A DNA stretch of 64,000 bases, from assembly GCF_000242455.2 (NCBI RefSeq), contig NC_019892.1, forward strand, positions 3,844,001 through 3,908,000, written 5' to 3'. The position numbers and the translations under genes were made by a program. Source of the DNA: Singulisphaera acidiphila DSM 18658. GTDB taxonomy: Bacteria > Planctomycetota > Planctomycetia > Isosphaerales > Isosphaeraceae. This document shows positions 36,194 to 45,571 of the stretch, piece by piece. The notes beneath the pieces were generated by a model. It did no database searches. It saw only the letters and a list, made by a program, of their open reading frames with translations, and was not told where the DNA came from. Position 1 is the stretch's first letter; every line of letters begins with the position of its first letter.

Positions 36194-37218
36194 AGATCGC
36201 CGTCTTTTGCCCGAACCTGATCGGCGACACGGTCATGGCCACGCCCGCCATCCGTGCCTTGAGACGGAGCTTCGCCGACGCCACACTCGTCGGCCTGATC
36301 AAGCCTCACGTCGCCCCGACGCTCGGCGGTTCCCCCTGGTTCGACGAGCTCATCTTCTTCGATCCCAGGTCGAGCGACCCGCAACTCCGGACCCGCGCCG
36401 TGATCGGCCAGCTCCGCGCCTTGCGACTTGACATGGCCGTCCTTCTCCCTGGTTCATTTCGCTCCGCGCTCGTCGCCCGACTCTCGGGGGCGCGTCGGCG
36501 CATCGGTTATGGCCGAGGAGGCCGGGGATTCCTGCTGACCGATCGGCTCTCGACCCCCGTCGACGCAAAGGGCAAACGCCTGCCGGTCCCGATCGTCGAG
36601 TCGTACCTGGACATCGTCCGGCGCCTGGATTGCCGAGTCGATTCCTTACGGACCGAGCTCTTCACGACCGAAGCGGATGAGACGGCCGCCGACCTCGCCT
36701 GGTCGCGGTTGGGGCTCAGTCGTGGCGAGCCCGTCGTCACCCTCAATACGGGGGGAGCCTACGGCCCTGCGAAAAGTTGGCCCACCGAATATTTCGGGAT
36801 CCTGGCGCGCCGGATCGCGCTCGAGTCGGGTGCGAAGGTTCTGGCCGTTTGCGGTCCCAGCGAACGGGAAGCCGCTCGCGAGATCGCGGCCAAGGCCGAC
36901 CACCCCCATGTGGTGAGCCTGGCCGACGAGTCGTTGAGCATCGGTCTGAGCAAGGCCTGCGTCCGTCGCTCGGCCCTCTTGATCACGACTGACTCAGGCC
37001 CTCGCCACTTCGCTGCCGCCTTCAACGTCCCCGTGCTGACCTTGTTCGGACCGACGCACATCGCCTGGACACGGACCTATCATCCCCACGCGGCCCACCT
37101 CTTCCACCCGGTGCCCTGCGGACCTTGCCAGCGACCGACGTGCCCCCTCGGCCATCACCGCTGCATGCGCGACCTGACCCCCGACCGGGTCTTCGCCGCC
37201 GCGAAACGCTTCTTGTAA
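36190..37218 (+). CDS. family 9 glycosyltransferase (heptosyltransferase-like)
   Basis: The product is 342 aa. The N-terminus MKIAVFCPNLIGDTVMATPA is the ADP-heptose:LPS heptosyltransferase start, and the C-terminal domain has LNTGGAYGPAKSWP and LLITTDSGPRHFAAAFNVPV with LFGPTHIAWT. This matches GT9 enzymes of the WaaF type. It transfers a heptose-like sugar to the LPS core in the cytoplasm. A C-terminal Cys cluster (PCGPCQRPTCPLGHHRCM) is conserved in many homologs. Start overlaps the preceding gene by 4 bp. Confidence 0.9.
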   Translation: MKIAVFCPNLIGDTVMATPAIRALRRSFADATLVGLIKPHVAPTLGGSPWFDELIFFDPRSSDPQLRTRAVIGQLRALRLDMAVLLPGSFRSALVARLSGARRRIGYGRGGRGFLLTDRLSTPVDAKGKRLPVPIVESYLDIVRRLDCRVDSLRTELFTTEADETAADLAWSRLGLSRGEPVVTLNTGGAYGPAKSWPTEYFGILARRIALESGAKVLAVCGPSEREAAREIAAKADHPHVVSLADESLSIGLSKACVRRSALLITTDSGPRHFAAAFNVPVLTLFGPTHIAWTRTYHPHAAHLFHPVPCGPCQRPTCPLGHHRCMRDLTPDRVFAAAKRFL

Positions 37219-37242
37219 AGAGAGCAGGGGGAGCCAACCTCA

Positions 37243-38223
37243 ATGGACGAGGCACGCATGCTCGAGCGATCACTCGTGCCAGTCTCCCTGGTGACGGGAG
37301 CCAGCGGCTTTCTCGGCCGACCACTTCTCGACGCCCTGCTCGGACCCGACGAATCGCGCGGCCGCGTCGTAACGGTCGGTCGCCGCCGGCCTCCCGATTG
37401 GCCGGCTGAATCCTTCATTCAGGCCGACTTGACGAACCCGGAAAGCGTCCGAGCGGCGATCGAAGAGGCAGCCCCTTCCATTGTCTTCCACCTCGCGGGG
37501 AAAACACCGCCGGCCCCCGCGCCGGAACTCTACAAGGCCAACAGCATGGCCACGGCCTTGCTCCTCGACGCCCTGCGCGAGCGGGGCCGCCCCGTGCGTG
37601 TGATTCTGACCGGCTCGGCGGCCGAGCTCGGGCCGGTGGACGAGAGCGATCTTCCCGTCGGCGAAGGCCACCCTTGCCGGCCGGTGACTCCTTATGGCGT
37701 GAGCAAATGGCTGGCCACCTGCGCCGGGCTCGCGGCCCAACCGCCGCTCGAGGTCATGATCGCCCGGATCTTCAACCCGATCGGTCCGGGAACGCCCGAA
37801 TCCCAGTCGCTCGGTCGATTCGCCGCCCAGTTCAGCGATCCCGCCGTTGAGGAATTGAGCGTAGGCTGTCTCGACACAAGGCGCGACTTCGTGGACGTCC
37901 GCGACGTCGCCCGCGCCTTAATCGCGCTGGCCCAGCACGGCCGGCCCGGGCTCGTCTACCATGTCGGGACGGGCCGTTCTCAGCGAGTAGGCGACGGACT
38001 CGAGCAACTCCACCGGCTCAGCGGGGGGCGGGTTCGGGTGACGATCGACCCGGTCCACGCCGGCAGCGCCGGCCCCGGCGACTCCCGCGCCGACATCCGG
38101 CGGATCGTGGAACAGACCGGCTGGAGGCCGGAAATCCCCTGGGAAGCGAGCGTCGAGGACCTCTGGAACGAGGTGCAGGCGCGCCCTTCGGTTGCCATTG
38201 ACCGTGTGAACACCTGGACGTAA
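37243..38223 (+). CDS. NAD-dependent epimerase/dehydratase
   Basis: The product is 326 aa. It has a Rossmann nucleotide-binding motif VTGASGFLGRPLLDALLG near residue 20, a catalytic YGVSK near residue 150 (TPYGVSKWLA), and an upstream Ser in LTGSAAELG, completing the extended SDR layout. Such enzymes convert nucleotide sugars for glycan synthesis. An in-frame ATG five codons later (MLERSLVPVS) is an alternative start. The context (heptosyltransferase before, PMT-like transferase after) supports a sugar precursor for LPS. Confidence 0.88.
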   Translation: MDEARMLERSLVPVSLVTGASGFLGRPLLDALLGPDESRGRVVTVGRRRPPDWPAESFIQADLTNPESVRAAIEEAAPSIVFHLAGKTPPAPAPELYKANSMATALLLDALRERGRPVRVILTGSAAELGPVDESDLPVGEGHPCRPVTPYGVSKWLATCAGLAAQPPLEVMIARIFNPIGPGTPESQSLGRFAAQFSDPAVEELSVGCLDTRRDFVDVRDVARALIALAQHGRPGLVYHVGTGRSQRVGDGLEQLHRLSGGRVRVTIDPVHAGSAGPGDSRADIRRIVEQTGWRPEIPWEASVEDLWNEVQARPSVAIDRVNTWT

Positions 38224-38284
38224 TATGCGGCCCGCGGACGATGGATCGTGTCGCGCCGTTCGGGTTCAAGGAGGAACTCGCTCG

Positions 38285-39919
38285 ATGTCTGGCCGCCGCT
38301 GTCTGCTCGCACTCGTTCTGCTGGCGGCCGCTTTGCACCTCACCGGCATCGCCCGGTCGCTGCTACCCGCCCAGGACGGCTTGAAATTTCTTCGGACCGC
38401 TCGCGATTTCCAGAGCAAGCCCTGGATCGACGTGATTCGGGGGTCCGACCAGCACCCGCTCTATCCCGCCCTCGTCGCGGTGAGCGAACCTATCGTGGCC
38501 GCGATCAACGGCAACGGCCCCGATACCTGGCGAATCGCCGCGCAAGCGGTGGCCTCGCTGGCCTCGCTGGCCTTGCTCATTCCGCTCTTCGGTCTGACTC
38601 GCGACCTGTTCGACGCTCGGATCGCGCTGGTCGCGGTCTTGATCTACGTCGTTTTACCGCTCCCAGCAGCGATCGGTCACGATACCCTGAGCGACAGCGT
38701 CGCCCTGTTCGCCGCACTCCTCGCGCTCTGGCTGGGCGAGATCAGCCTCCGATCGACCGGTTGGAAAGCGCCGTTGGGTTGCGGAATCGTCGCGGGACTC
38801 GGCTTCCTAACCCGACCCGAGGTTCTCATCGTTCCGCTCGCAGTCGCCCTGACCTGGGTCTCGCGCCGAGGAATAGTGGCGCTCCCGCTCCCTCGACCTC
38901 GGATCGCGCTGGCTCGATTGTCCGCGCTCGGCCTTTCCTTCCTCATGATCGTGGGCGCTTACGCCCTGCTCAAGGGGGAGGTCTCGGAAAAGCTCGCCTT
39001 GCGACAAGGCATGGGCATGGGACCACGGCAACCGCAAATCCGAAGGGCGAAGCAATGGTTGCCTCCGGGACTGAATGACCCTCGGTGGGACTTCTCCCCC
39101 AAGGAGGAGTCGGAAGAACCGGCGATCGCGACCGCTCCGGGGATCGTCGCACAACTTGGCCTGAAGTGGGCGGAATGCCTTGGCGGCTTGTTCGCGATCT
39201 TCGCCGTCTGGGGGGTCGCCCGCGCTCGATTCATTCGGCAGCTCTGCGAGCCGAGCCAAACGTCTCTGCCAACACGCGACGTCGATGGTGAACCGAGTCC
39301 GCCACAGTGGGGGCCTCGGCTCATTGCCGTTTACCTGGCCTTGTTCAGCCTCGTTCTGTTCCGGCACGCGTTCAAGATGGGTTATCTCTCCGATCGTCAC
39401 ACGCTGACACTTGTGGTGGCGTCGATCCCATGGGCGGCGGCCGGCACGTTTGTCTGCATGCGCGGGATCGCCCTGAAGCTCAGGTGGAGCCCTCGATTTG
39501 CGCGAGTCGCCGGTGTGGCCGCCGTGCTGACCCTGGTTGCGGCCGGAGTGAAGCTCCAATCGAAGCCGATCCATCCGAGTCGGTGGGGACATTGGGCGGC
39601 AGGCCGCTGGCTGGCCGCTCATGCAGACCCGGCGGATGCGGTGCTCGACACCCGAGGCTGGGCCGCTTTCGTTTCGGGCCGGCGGAGCTACGACTACTGG
39701 CACGTCCGCCAGGCCTTTACCGATTCCCAGTTGCGTTACGTGGTCGTCGGGACCGGCGAACTGACGGCCGAGAGCCGCCGCGCTGCAACCCTGAGGGCGG
39801 TGCTCGCCTACGCGGCCGATCCGGTCGTGGAGTTCCCCGAGCGGCGGGATGGGCACGGAGGGGCAGGGGTCAGGGTCTACCGCTATCGCCGGCCCGCGTC
39901 CTGGGAGGGGATTCGGTAA
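38285..39919 (+). CDS. PMT/ArnT-like integral membrane glycosyltransferase (GT39 type)
   Basis: The product is 544 aa from ATG 38285 (MSGRRCLLALVLLAAALHL), which has AGGAGG about 10 bases upstream. The N-terminal region has a membrane helix, then an extracytoplasmic loop with QDGLKFLRTARDF and SDQHPLYPALVAV; the DxxxF-H pattern is typical of the first loop of dolichyl-phosphate-mannose type transferases. About nine further hydrophobic segments follow. The C-terminal soluble region contains HPSRWGHWAAGRWLA and a WAAFVSGRRSYDYW segment. It probably transfers a sugar from a polyprenyl carrier on the outer face of the inner membrane. Confidence 0.82.
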   Translation: MSGRRCLLALVLLAAALHLTGIARSLLPAQDGLKFLRTARDFQSKPWIDVIRGSDQHPLYPALVAVSEPIVAAINGNGPDTWRIAAQAVASLASLALLIPLFGLTRDLFDARIALVAVLIYVVLPLPAAIGHDTLSDSVALFAALLALWLGEISLRSTGWKAPLGCGIVAGLGFLTRPEVLIVPLAVALTWVSRRGIVALPLPRPRIALARLSALGLSFLMIVGAYALLKGEVSEKLALRQGMGMGPRQPQIRRAKQWLPPGLNDPRWDFSPKEESEEPAIATAPGIVAQLGLKWAECLGGLFAIFAVWGVARARFIRQLCEPSQTSLPTRDVDGEPSPPQWGPRLIAVYLALFSLVLFRHAFKMGYLSDRHTLTLVVASIPWAAAGTFVCMRGIALKLRWSPRFARVAGVAAVLTLVAAGVKLQSKPIHPSRWGHWAAGRWLAAHADPADAVLDTRGWAAFVSGRRSYDYWHVRQAFTDSQLRYVVVGTGELTAESRRAATLRAVLAYAADPVVEFPERRDGHGGAGVRVYRYRRPASWEGIR

Positions 39920-40764
39920 TGAGTCACGGCACGCTCTGGAAACGACTCGTTCGAGGCACCGGCTGGGCCTGGTTCGCCGAACGCCACCGCGCGGCGTTTC
40001 CGGCCGATCTTGAAGCCAAGGTCATGGACCTGGAGAGCCGCGATCGGCTGCATGCCAAGCAAGGTCGATCGACGGCCCGGGTCGTCTTCCATGCCCCGTC
40101 AGGACCACTGCCGGTCTACCTGAAGCGGCACTACGAACTCCCCTGGCCAGCGCGACTCGGCGCCTTGATCCACCCCCGGGGGAAGCATACCCCGGCGGCG
40201 GCCGAATGGGCACACCTCGAACGGGTCCGTGCGCTCGGCATCGCCGTCCCCGAAGTGGTCGCAGCCGGCGAGCAGATCGGCCCTTGGGGCGCCTTGAAAA
40301 GCTTCCTGATGATCGCCGAACTGACCGGCTGCCTCGCACTCAACGAAGCCATGCCCGATCTGGTGGCCTCCCAGTCACCCGCGAGCCTCGCGGCCTGGAA
40401 GCGGAGCGTCATCGCCGAGATGGCCCGGATCGTCGCGACTCTACACGCGGCCAACGTCTTCCATAAAGACCTCTACCTCTGCCACTTCTTCGTCGCACTG
40501 GATCAGGCGCCGGGCCAGTTGCCGAGCTTGACCCTGATCGACCTGCACCGCACGCAAGAGCACCGGTTATGGCCCAATCGCTGGCGGTGGAAGGACCTCG
40601 GCCAACTGCTCTTCTCGACGCGCGGAGTGCCTGGGATCAACGACCGCGACGTCATGCGGTTCTGGGTGCTCTACCGACGCCGACTCGAGTTGAAACGACC
40701 GGGCTGGCAGGCACGCATGATCCGGATGAAGGCCGAGCGTTACTTTTCGCATAACAATTCGTGA
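39919..40764 (+). CDS. WaaP/RfaP-like LPS core kinase
   Basis: The product is 281 aa from ATG 39919, which overlaps the previous stop by 1 bp (TAATG). It shows protein-kinase-like elements: VYLKRHYELPWPARL with the ATP-binding Lys, EWAHLERVRALGI with the alpha-C Glu, HAANVFHKDLYLCHFFV as catalytic loop with Asp, and LTLIDLHRTQ as the metal-binding DxHR. These are the motifs of WaaP and Kdo kinases, which phosphorylate heptose or Kdo in the LPS inner core. Co-transcription with glycosyltransferases supports this role. Confidence 0.9.
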   Translation: MSHGTLWKRLVRGTGWAWFAERHRAAFPADLEAKVMDLESRDRLHAKQGRSTARVVFHAPSGPLPVYLKRHYELPWPARLGALIHPRGKHTPAAAEWAHLERVRALGIAVPEVVAAGEQIGPWGALKSFLMIAELTGCLALNEAMPDLVASQSPASLAAWKRSVIAEMARIVATLHAANVFHKDLYLCHFFVALDQAPGQLPSLTLIDLHRTQEHRLWPNRWRWKDLGQLLFSTRGVPGINDRDVMRFWVLYRRRLELKRPGWQARMIRMKAERYFSHNNS

Positions 40765-40834
40765 ATACCGACGATCTTCAATCCCAACGAAACGAAACAA
40801 AAAACAATGGCCGGGGTCTGGGGGACATAAGACG

Positions 40835-42058
40835 ATGCGTTTGGCCCTGAATTTCCAGAGGGTCGACCCGACGCGAGGCGGAGCCGAGACGTACGTCGTC
40901 GATCTCTGCCAGCACCTCATCCAGTTGGGGCACGAGGTTGACCTTTACGCCGAGTCCTGGCGTGAGGGGGCGCTTCCGCCCGAGGTGAAATGCGTCCCCG
41001 TGGCAGCGGATGGGCGGACCCGCACGGCCCGAATCCGCAGCTTCGCCAGGAACTCGGAAAAGGCACTCAGCGAGGCCTCGTACGACTGCACCGTCGGCCT
41101 GATCAACACCTGGCACCACGACGTCATCATCCCTCAGGGAGGGGTCCATCGCGGCAGCCTCGAGGCCAACTCCAAGCGGTTCCCCGCCGGTTTCAAACGC
41201 ACGCTCTATCGCCTGGGCAAGCTGGCCAATCCCAAGTTCTGGACCTACCAGGCGATCGAACAGAAGCAATACGATCCCCAGCGCCAGGCGCACGTGATCG
41301 CCGTCAGCAACATGGTCAAGGAGCATCTCCAAGAGTACCACCATGTCCCGCGCTCGCGCGTTCATGTCATCCCTAACGCCATCGACGCCGGTCGCTTGCA
41401 GGTCGATCACCCCGCGGCCAACCGCTGCGCCTTCCGCAACAAGGTCGGCCTGGCCCCGAACGATCTGGTCGCCCTGTTCGTCGGCCACAACTTCGCCCTC
41501 AAGGGGCTCGAGCCTCTCTTGAAGTCATTGGCCGAGCGGAAACGACTCGATCCCCAAGCACGCCCGGTCCACCTGCTCGTCTGTGGCGGCGGCAAGATCG
41601 CACGCTTCCGCCGCATGGCCGAGAACCTCGACCTGGCCGGCACGATCCACTGGATGGGGTACACCCCCGATATCCGCCCCTGCTTCTGGGCCAGCGACTT
41701 CTTCGTTTTGCCCACCTACTACGATCCCTGCTCGCTGGTCGTCTTCGAGGCCCTGGCGTGCGGACTCCCCGTGATCACGACCTCGTGCAACGGGGCCGGC
41801 GAGGTTGTGACCGACGGCCGCGAAGGCTACATCCTGACGGCCCCCGACGCGCTCGGCGAAATGATCGGCGCCATCGACCGCATGACCGACGACGCCATGC
41901 GCCAACGAATGTCGGAGCATGCCGTACAGCTTGGCCTCGACCAATCGTTCGACAAGCATGTCGCCCGCCTGGTCCAGGTCTTCGAGGATGTCGCCGGATC
42001 GAAAACCCGAAGAACCCCGCACGGGAATCGGGCGACCGCAAAGAAAGTGCGACGATAA
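40835..42058 (+). CDS. GT4 family glycosyltransferase (WaaG-like)
   Basis: The product is 407 aa. The N-terminal GT-B domain begins MRLALNFQRVDPTRGGAETY, close to WaaG (glucosyltransferase I of LPS core) with its LGHEVDLYA and VIIPQGGVHRG segments. The C-terminal donor domain has LFVGHNFALKGLEPLLKSL, LVCGGGKIARFRR and DPCSLVVFEALACGLPVIT, with the catalytic Glu pair in that motif. It follows the WaaP-like kinase by 70 bp, as in LPS core operons. It transfers a sugar to the growing core in the cytoplasm. Confidence 0.9.
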   Translation: MRLALNFQRVDPTRGGAETYVVDLCQHLIQLGHEVDLYAESWREGALPPEVKCVPVAADGRTRTARIRSFARNSEKALSEASYDCTVGLINTWHHDVIIPQGGVHRGSLEANSKRFPAGFKRTLYRLGKLANPKFWTYQAIEQKQYDPQRQAHVIAVSNMVKEHLQEYHHVPRSRVHVIPNAIDAGRLQVDHPAANRCAFRNKVGLAPNDLVALFVGHNFALKGLEPLLKSLAERKRLDPQARPVHLLVCGGGKIARFRRMAENLDLAGTIHWMGYTPDIRPCFWASDFFVLPTYYDPCSLVVFEALACGLPVITTSCNGAGEVVTDGREGYILTAPDALGEMIGAIDRMTDDAMRQRMSEHAVQLGLDQSFDKHVARLVQVFEDVAGSKTRRTPHGNRATAKKVRR

Positions 42059-42152
42059 GGCCACCGATTTTTCCCGTCCCACAAGATGGAAAGAATGCGT
42101 TTGAGTTCTCTTGTAGGGATCTGCCCTTATTTTTTTGATAGGAGCCCTCACA

Positions 42153-42914
42153 ATGCAAGCGGTCCTCCTCGCGGGTGGCAAGGGGACGCGGCTCCGCCCG
42201 TTCACTCACGTGTTTCCCAAGCCGCTGATGCCCCTGGGCGAAGATGATCCGATGCCGATCATCGAGGTGGTGCTTCGCCAGCTCGCCCGATTCGGCTTCA
42301 GCGACGTCACGATCATCACCGGCTACCTGACCGAGCTGATCGAGGCCTTCTGCGGCAACGGCAAGAAGTTCGGCACCAAGCTCAACTATCGCCGCGAGGT
42401 CACGCCGCTCGGGACCGCGGGCGGCCTGACGCTGCTCGATCGGCCCCGCGAACCGGTGCTCGTGATCAACGGTGACATTCTCACCACCTTGAACTATGGC
42501 GCCATGTACGACTTCCACCGCGAGCGCGGAGCGGCCGCGACGGTCGCCTCCTACCCGCGCGAAGTCCGGATCGACTTCGGCGTCCTCGAGTTCGACAACT
42601 CCGATGACCCGCACGTCTTGACCGGTTACCGTGAGAAGCCGGAATATTCGTTCCAGGTCAGCATGGGCGTCTACATCCTCGACCCGTCCGCCTGGGACTT
42701 CCTCGTGCCGGGCCAAGCCTTGCCGATGCCCACCCTGCTTGAAGCGATGAGGAAACAAGGGTCTCCCGTGCATTGCTTCCGGCAAGACTGCTACTGGCTC
42801 GACATCGGCCGGCACGACGACTACGCCACCGCCAACGAGATTTTCGAGTCGCGCAGGGCCGCGTTCCTGGGCGACATGGAAAAGCCAAAAGTGAAGATCG
42901 GACGCGACCAGTGA
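42153..42914 (+). CDS. sugar-nucleotide pyrophosphorylase (NTP_transferase)
   Basis: The product is 253 aa from ATG 42153 (MQAVLLAGGKGTRLRPFTH), with AGGAG 8 bases upstream. The signature LAGGKGTRLRP is the nucleotide-binding loop; the following LPLIEV-like PMPIIEVVLRQLARFG, LGTAGGLTLL and VINGDILTTLNY with metal-binding Asp complete the family pattern. It makes an activated sugar, probably mannose, glucose or heptose type. The gene overlaps the start of the plsY-like gene by 4 bp, so it is part of the same unit. Confidence 0.9.
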   Translation: MQAVLLAGGKGTRLRPFTHVFPKPLMPLGEDDPMPIIEVVLRQLARFGFSDVTIITGYLTELIEAFCGNGKKFGTKLNYRREVTPLGTAGGLTLLDRPREPVLVINGDILTTLNYGAMYDFHRERGAAATVASYPREVRIDFGVLEFDNSDDPHVLTGYREKPEYSFQVSMGVYILDPSAWDFLVPGQALPMPTLLEAMRKQGSPVHCFRQDCYWLDIGRHDDYATANEIFESRRAAFLGDMEKPKVKIGRDQ

Positions 42915-44671
42915 ACTCGACCTCCTTGGCACTTCTGACGATCCCGGTCGCCTACCTGATCGGCGCGATCCCGTTCGGTTACCTCACCGCGCTCTGGGCG
43001 CGCGGGGTCGACATCCGCACGGTGGGGTCGGGCAACATCGGCGCCACCAACGTGGGCCGCGTGCTCGGGTTCCGCTTCTTCGTCATCGTGTTCCTACTCG
43101 ACCTCGCCAAGGGGTTCCTGCCGACGTACCTGTTCCCATTGGCCGTCGCCCGCGCCACCGGGCAGACGGTGCCGCAGCTCGGCGTCTTCGTGGCGCTCGC
43201 GACAATCATGGGGCACAACTTTCCCATCTACTTGAAATTCAAGGGGGGGAAAGGCGTCGCAACCAGCCTGGGCGCCTTGCTCGCCCTCAACTGGGTGGCG
43301 AGCCTGGCCGCCTTCGCGGGGTTCGTGCTCACGTTGGTCGTGACGCGCTACGTCTCGTTCTCCTCAATGCTTGGGGGCCTGGTCTTCCTGGCCGTCTACT
43401 TCGTCCGGGTCGATGACCCCTGGAATCAGGAGCATCTCGCCATGAGCGTCGTGACGATCGGGTTGTTCAGCCTCCTCGTCGTGCGACATCGCAAGAACAT
43501 CGTCCGGATCAAGGAGGGGACCGAGCCAAAGGTATCGTTCCGCAAGAACCGCCCGTCCGGACGAGTCGCCTGGGTCCTGATCCCGATCCTCGCCCTGATC
43601 GCGGTGGCCGCAATCTACGGACTCGCCGCCCAGGCGAACCGCCGTTCGGAGCTCCAACTCCGTCCCTATGACTTGACCGAGGTCGAGCGGGTCGGCACCG
43701 GTCATCAGCGCACCGAGCGATTGGCGTATGCCGACGGCGGCAAACTTTTGGCCGTCACCTGCCCGCGATACAATCGCGTGGTCCTCTACCGTGTGACCGA
43801 GACTGAGCAACTTGAAGTCGCACGCGACATCGAGCTCGAGGGCAAGCCCGTCGCGGTCTGGACGACCCAGGATCGCCTCTACGTCCTGGTCCGGCCGTCA
43901 GGCGACGAACGGCACGTCAAGCCAGGCTGGTGGCAGGCGTTCGACCTTCAAGGCGAGCCGATCGGCACGCGCGTCACCGCAGGGATGTACCCGGATGACC
44001 TGATCGTCACACCTGACGGCCGCCACGCCCTGGTTTTGAGCTCCGGCAGGGGGGAGGGGGACCCGAAACGCCCCGCCCCCGCACTCGAAATATTCGACCT
44101 GGACGCCACACCGGCCCAGGTCGTCGGCCGCCTCGAGTTCGACCAACCCGGCGACGACCCCGCGCGGATCAAGCTCTCCGCGCGAGGGAATCATGCGGCT
44201 GTGACCCTGCTCGGCTCCAATCAAATGGCCGCGGTCGACCTGGCCAACTGGGAAAAGCCGGTACTCATCAGCCGCTCCAGCCTGCAAAAGAGCGAAGCAC
44301 CGCACCTGTCCGAGACCGACGACGACTCGATCCTGACGGCGATCACGCCGGACCGCGACGCCGTCGTCATCCCCTGGCCGAAGACCGTGGCCGAGCGCGG
44401 CGGATGCCTCGCATGCATCCTACCAGGGAGCACCGGCCTGACGCTCATCGACGCCGCTACGCGCCGGCTCTTGGGTCATTTCCCATTGCGGGCCGGCTCA
44501 CTCAACCTGGGCGTCGCCCGTCCGATGGGGCTGGCCTTCTCCCCGGAACGAGGCTTGCTCGCCGTGGCGACCCGGTCGGGAAGCGTCCACCTGATTGCAG
44601 TTCGGAATCGGCTCAAGAACATCAATAAGCATGAGCAGGTAGCAGTCTCAGGGCCCGAAAATCGCCGGTAA
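42911..44671 (+). CDS. plsY: glycerol-3-phosphate acyltransferase PlsY fused to a beta-propeller-like domain
   Basis: The product is 586 aa from GTG 42911. Residues 1-205 are PlsY: membrane helices with the acyl-phosphate and substrate motifs SGNIGATNVGR, GHNFPIYLKFKGGKGVATSLG and a third loop near VVRHRKNIVRIKEGTE. PlsY normally ends here at about 200 aa. Here another membrane helix (VAWVLIPILALIAVAAIYGL, about 218-238) leads to about 340 residues of repeated beta-propeller-like blades with DGGKLLAVTCPRYN, DDLIVTPDGRHALVLSSG and MGLAFSPERGLLAVATRSGS. PlsY transfers an acyl group from acyl-phosphate to glycerol-3-phosphate. The extra domain should be outside the inner membrane; its role is unknown. 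No stop or frameshift separates the two parts. Confidence 0.88.
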   Translation: MNSTSLALLTIPVAYLIGAIPFGYLTALWARGVDIRTVGSGNIGATNVGRVLGFRFFVIVFLLDLAKGFLPTYLFPLAVARATGQTVPQLGVFVALATIMGHNFPIYLKFKGGKGVATSLGALLALNWVASLAAFAGFVLTLVVTRYVSFSSMLGGLVFLAVYFVRVDDPWNQEHLAMSVVTIGLFSLLVVRHRKNIVRIKEGTEPKVSFRKNRPSGRVAWVLIPILALIAVAAIYGLAAQANRRSELQLRPYDLTEVERVGTGHQRTERLAYADGGKLLAVTCPRYNRVVLYRVTETEQLEVARDIELEGKPVAVWTTQDRLYVLVRPSGDERHVKPGWWQAFDLQGEPIGTRVTAGMYPDDLIVTPDGRHALVLSSGRGEGDPKRPAPALEIFDLDATPAQVVGRLEFDQPGDDPARIKLSARGNHAAVTLLGSNQMAAVDLANWEKPVLISRSSLQKSEAPHLSETDDDSILTAITPDRDAVVIPWPKTVAERGGCLACILPGSTGLTLIDAATRRLLGHFPLRAGSLNLGVARPMGLAFSPERGLLAVATRSGSVHLIAVRNRLKNINKHEQVAVSGPENRR

Positions 44672-44835
44672 TGATCGAGAGACACCGACGGCCCAGCAAC
44701 GCCCTCAGCCTTCGCTTCTCCTTCTCCCCCCCTGGGATCGCGGGCGGGTCGACCGCGGTCCCAGGGGGAAGAGGGGTTCTTCGATTGCGTCGGCGGAATC
44801 GGCGACCTTGTCGATGAGAACACTCTGTTATCAAG

Positions 44836-44873
44836 AAGGCTGTGATCGTCTTTCAAAGGCGATCACGGCCTTT
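44836..44873 (+). terminator. terminator hairpin after the envelope operon
   Basis: AAGGC-TGTGATCG pairs with CGATCAC-GGCCTT around a short loop, followed by a T-rich stretch (TTTGTCTTTG). It lies 165 bp past the plsY-like gene and likely ends the envelope operon. The rest of 44672-45034 holds no gene I can support. Confidence 0.6.
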
Positions 44874-45034
44874 GTCTTTGCGCAAACGGGTTCTGATGAG
44901 CGACCTCCTGGGGAACTGAAAGGGCCGGTGGGGCACTATCACTGAGAGAGCGCTCGATTTCGCGGCATCGTCTGCGAACGTGGCCAGCTCTTAAAGGGAT
45001 AGTCTCCATCGTATCAGGGGCGGGACGAATCACT

Positions 45035-45373
45035 TTGGTCATTCACCGTGCCAGTCTCACACGACTCGCGGTTCTCTTCACACTCTGCTACGGCACGATC
45101 GTGCTGGGCGGTTCCTCCCTTCACGCCTTCGTCGGTTGTTCGCTCCACACCGCCACGCTCGGTGCTGACCACGCCCCACACGGCAAGGCCGCCAGCCCCG
45201 GTCTCTCCCACGCTTGCCCCCTCTGTCACTTCCTCACCCAGGGTCAAATCCCGACCGAGCGATTCATCATTGCCTGCGCGGACCTCATTCCCGCAAGGAC
45301 AATCGACGAAGCTGCGGTCAGTTCGCCCCTGAACGCCCCGTGCTCAACCCGTCCCCGCGCGCCGCCGCGATAA
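45035..45373 (+). CDS. small exported protein with CPLC motif
   Basis: The product is 112 aa, with TTG 45035 as the likely start. A hydrophobic N-terminal segment (LAVLFTLCYGTIVLGGSSLH) acts as a signal or membrane anchor. A Cys in VGCSLHTA and the motif HACPLCHFLTQGQ follow, suggesting metal or redox Cys chemistry in the periplasm. Short planctomycete proteins with this ACPLCHFLAQGQ-like motif often lie upstream of DUF1559 genes, as here about 200 bp away. No function is known. The start codon choice is uncertain. Confidence 0.55.
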   Translation: MVIHRASLTRLAVLFTLCYGTIVLGGSSLHAFVGCSLHTATLGADHAPHGKAASPGLSHACPLCHFLTQGQIPTERFIIACADLIPARTIDEAAVSSPLNAPCSTRPRAPPR

Positions 45374-45571
45374 CACACACGATCTCTCTCCGATCGAAAA
45401 CCATCCCCGCCTGAATCGTCAGATCGACGGGTGTTCGACGCCGACTTGCCCTCTCCAGGTGCAAGCCCCGGTCTCGGTGCGCCTGGCAACAGCGATTGCA
45501 CGGCACGGGCGACCTTGGCAACTCTTCAAAATTTTTGCAATTCCCCATGCTTTATTCCATGAGTCATTCTT

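Noticed and set aside
42115..42138. Short hairpin with T-run just before the nucleotidyltransferase gene as a terminator
   Set aside because: The stem is only 4 bp (AGGG/CCCT), too weak to support, and the downstream gene is in the same direction with its own ribosome binding site.
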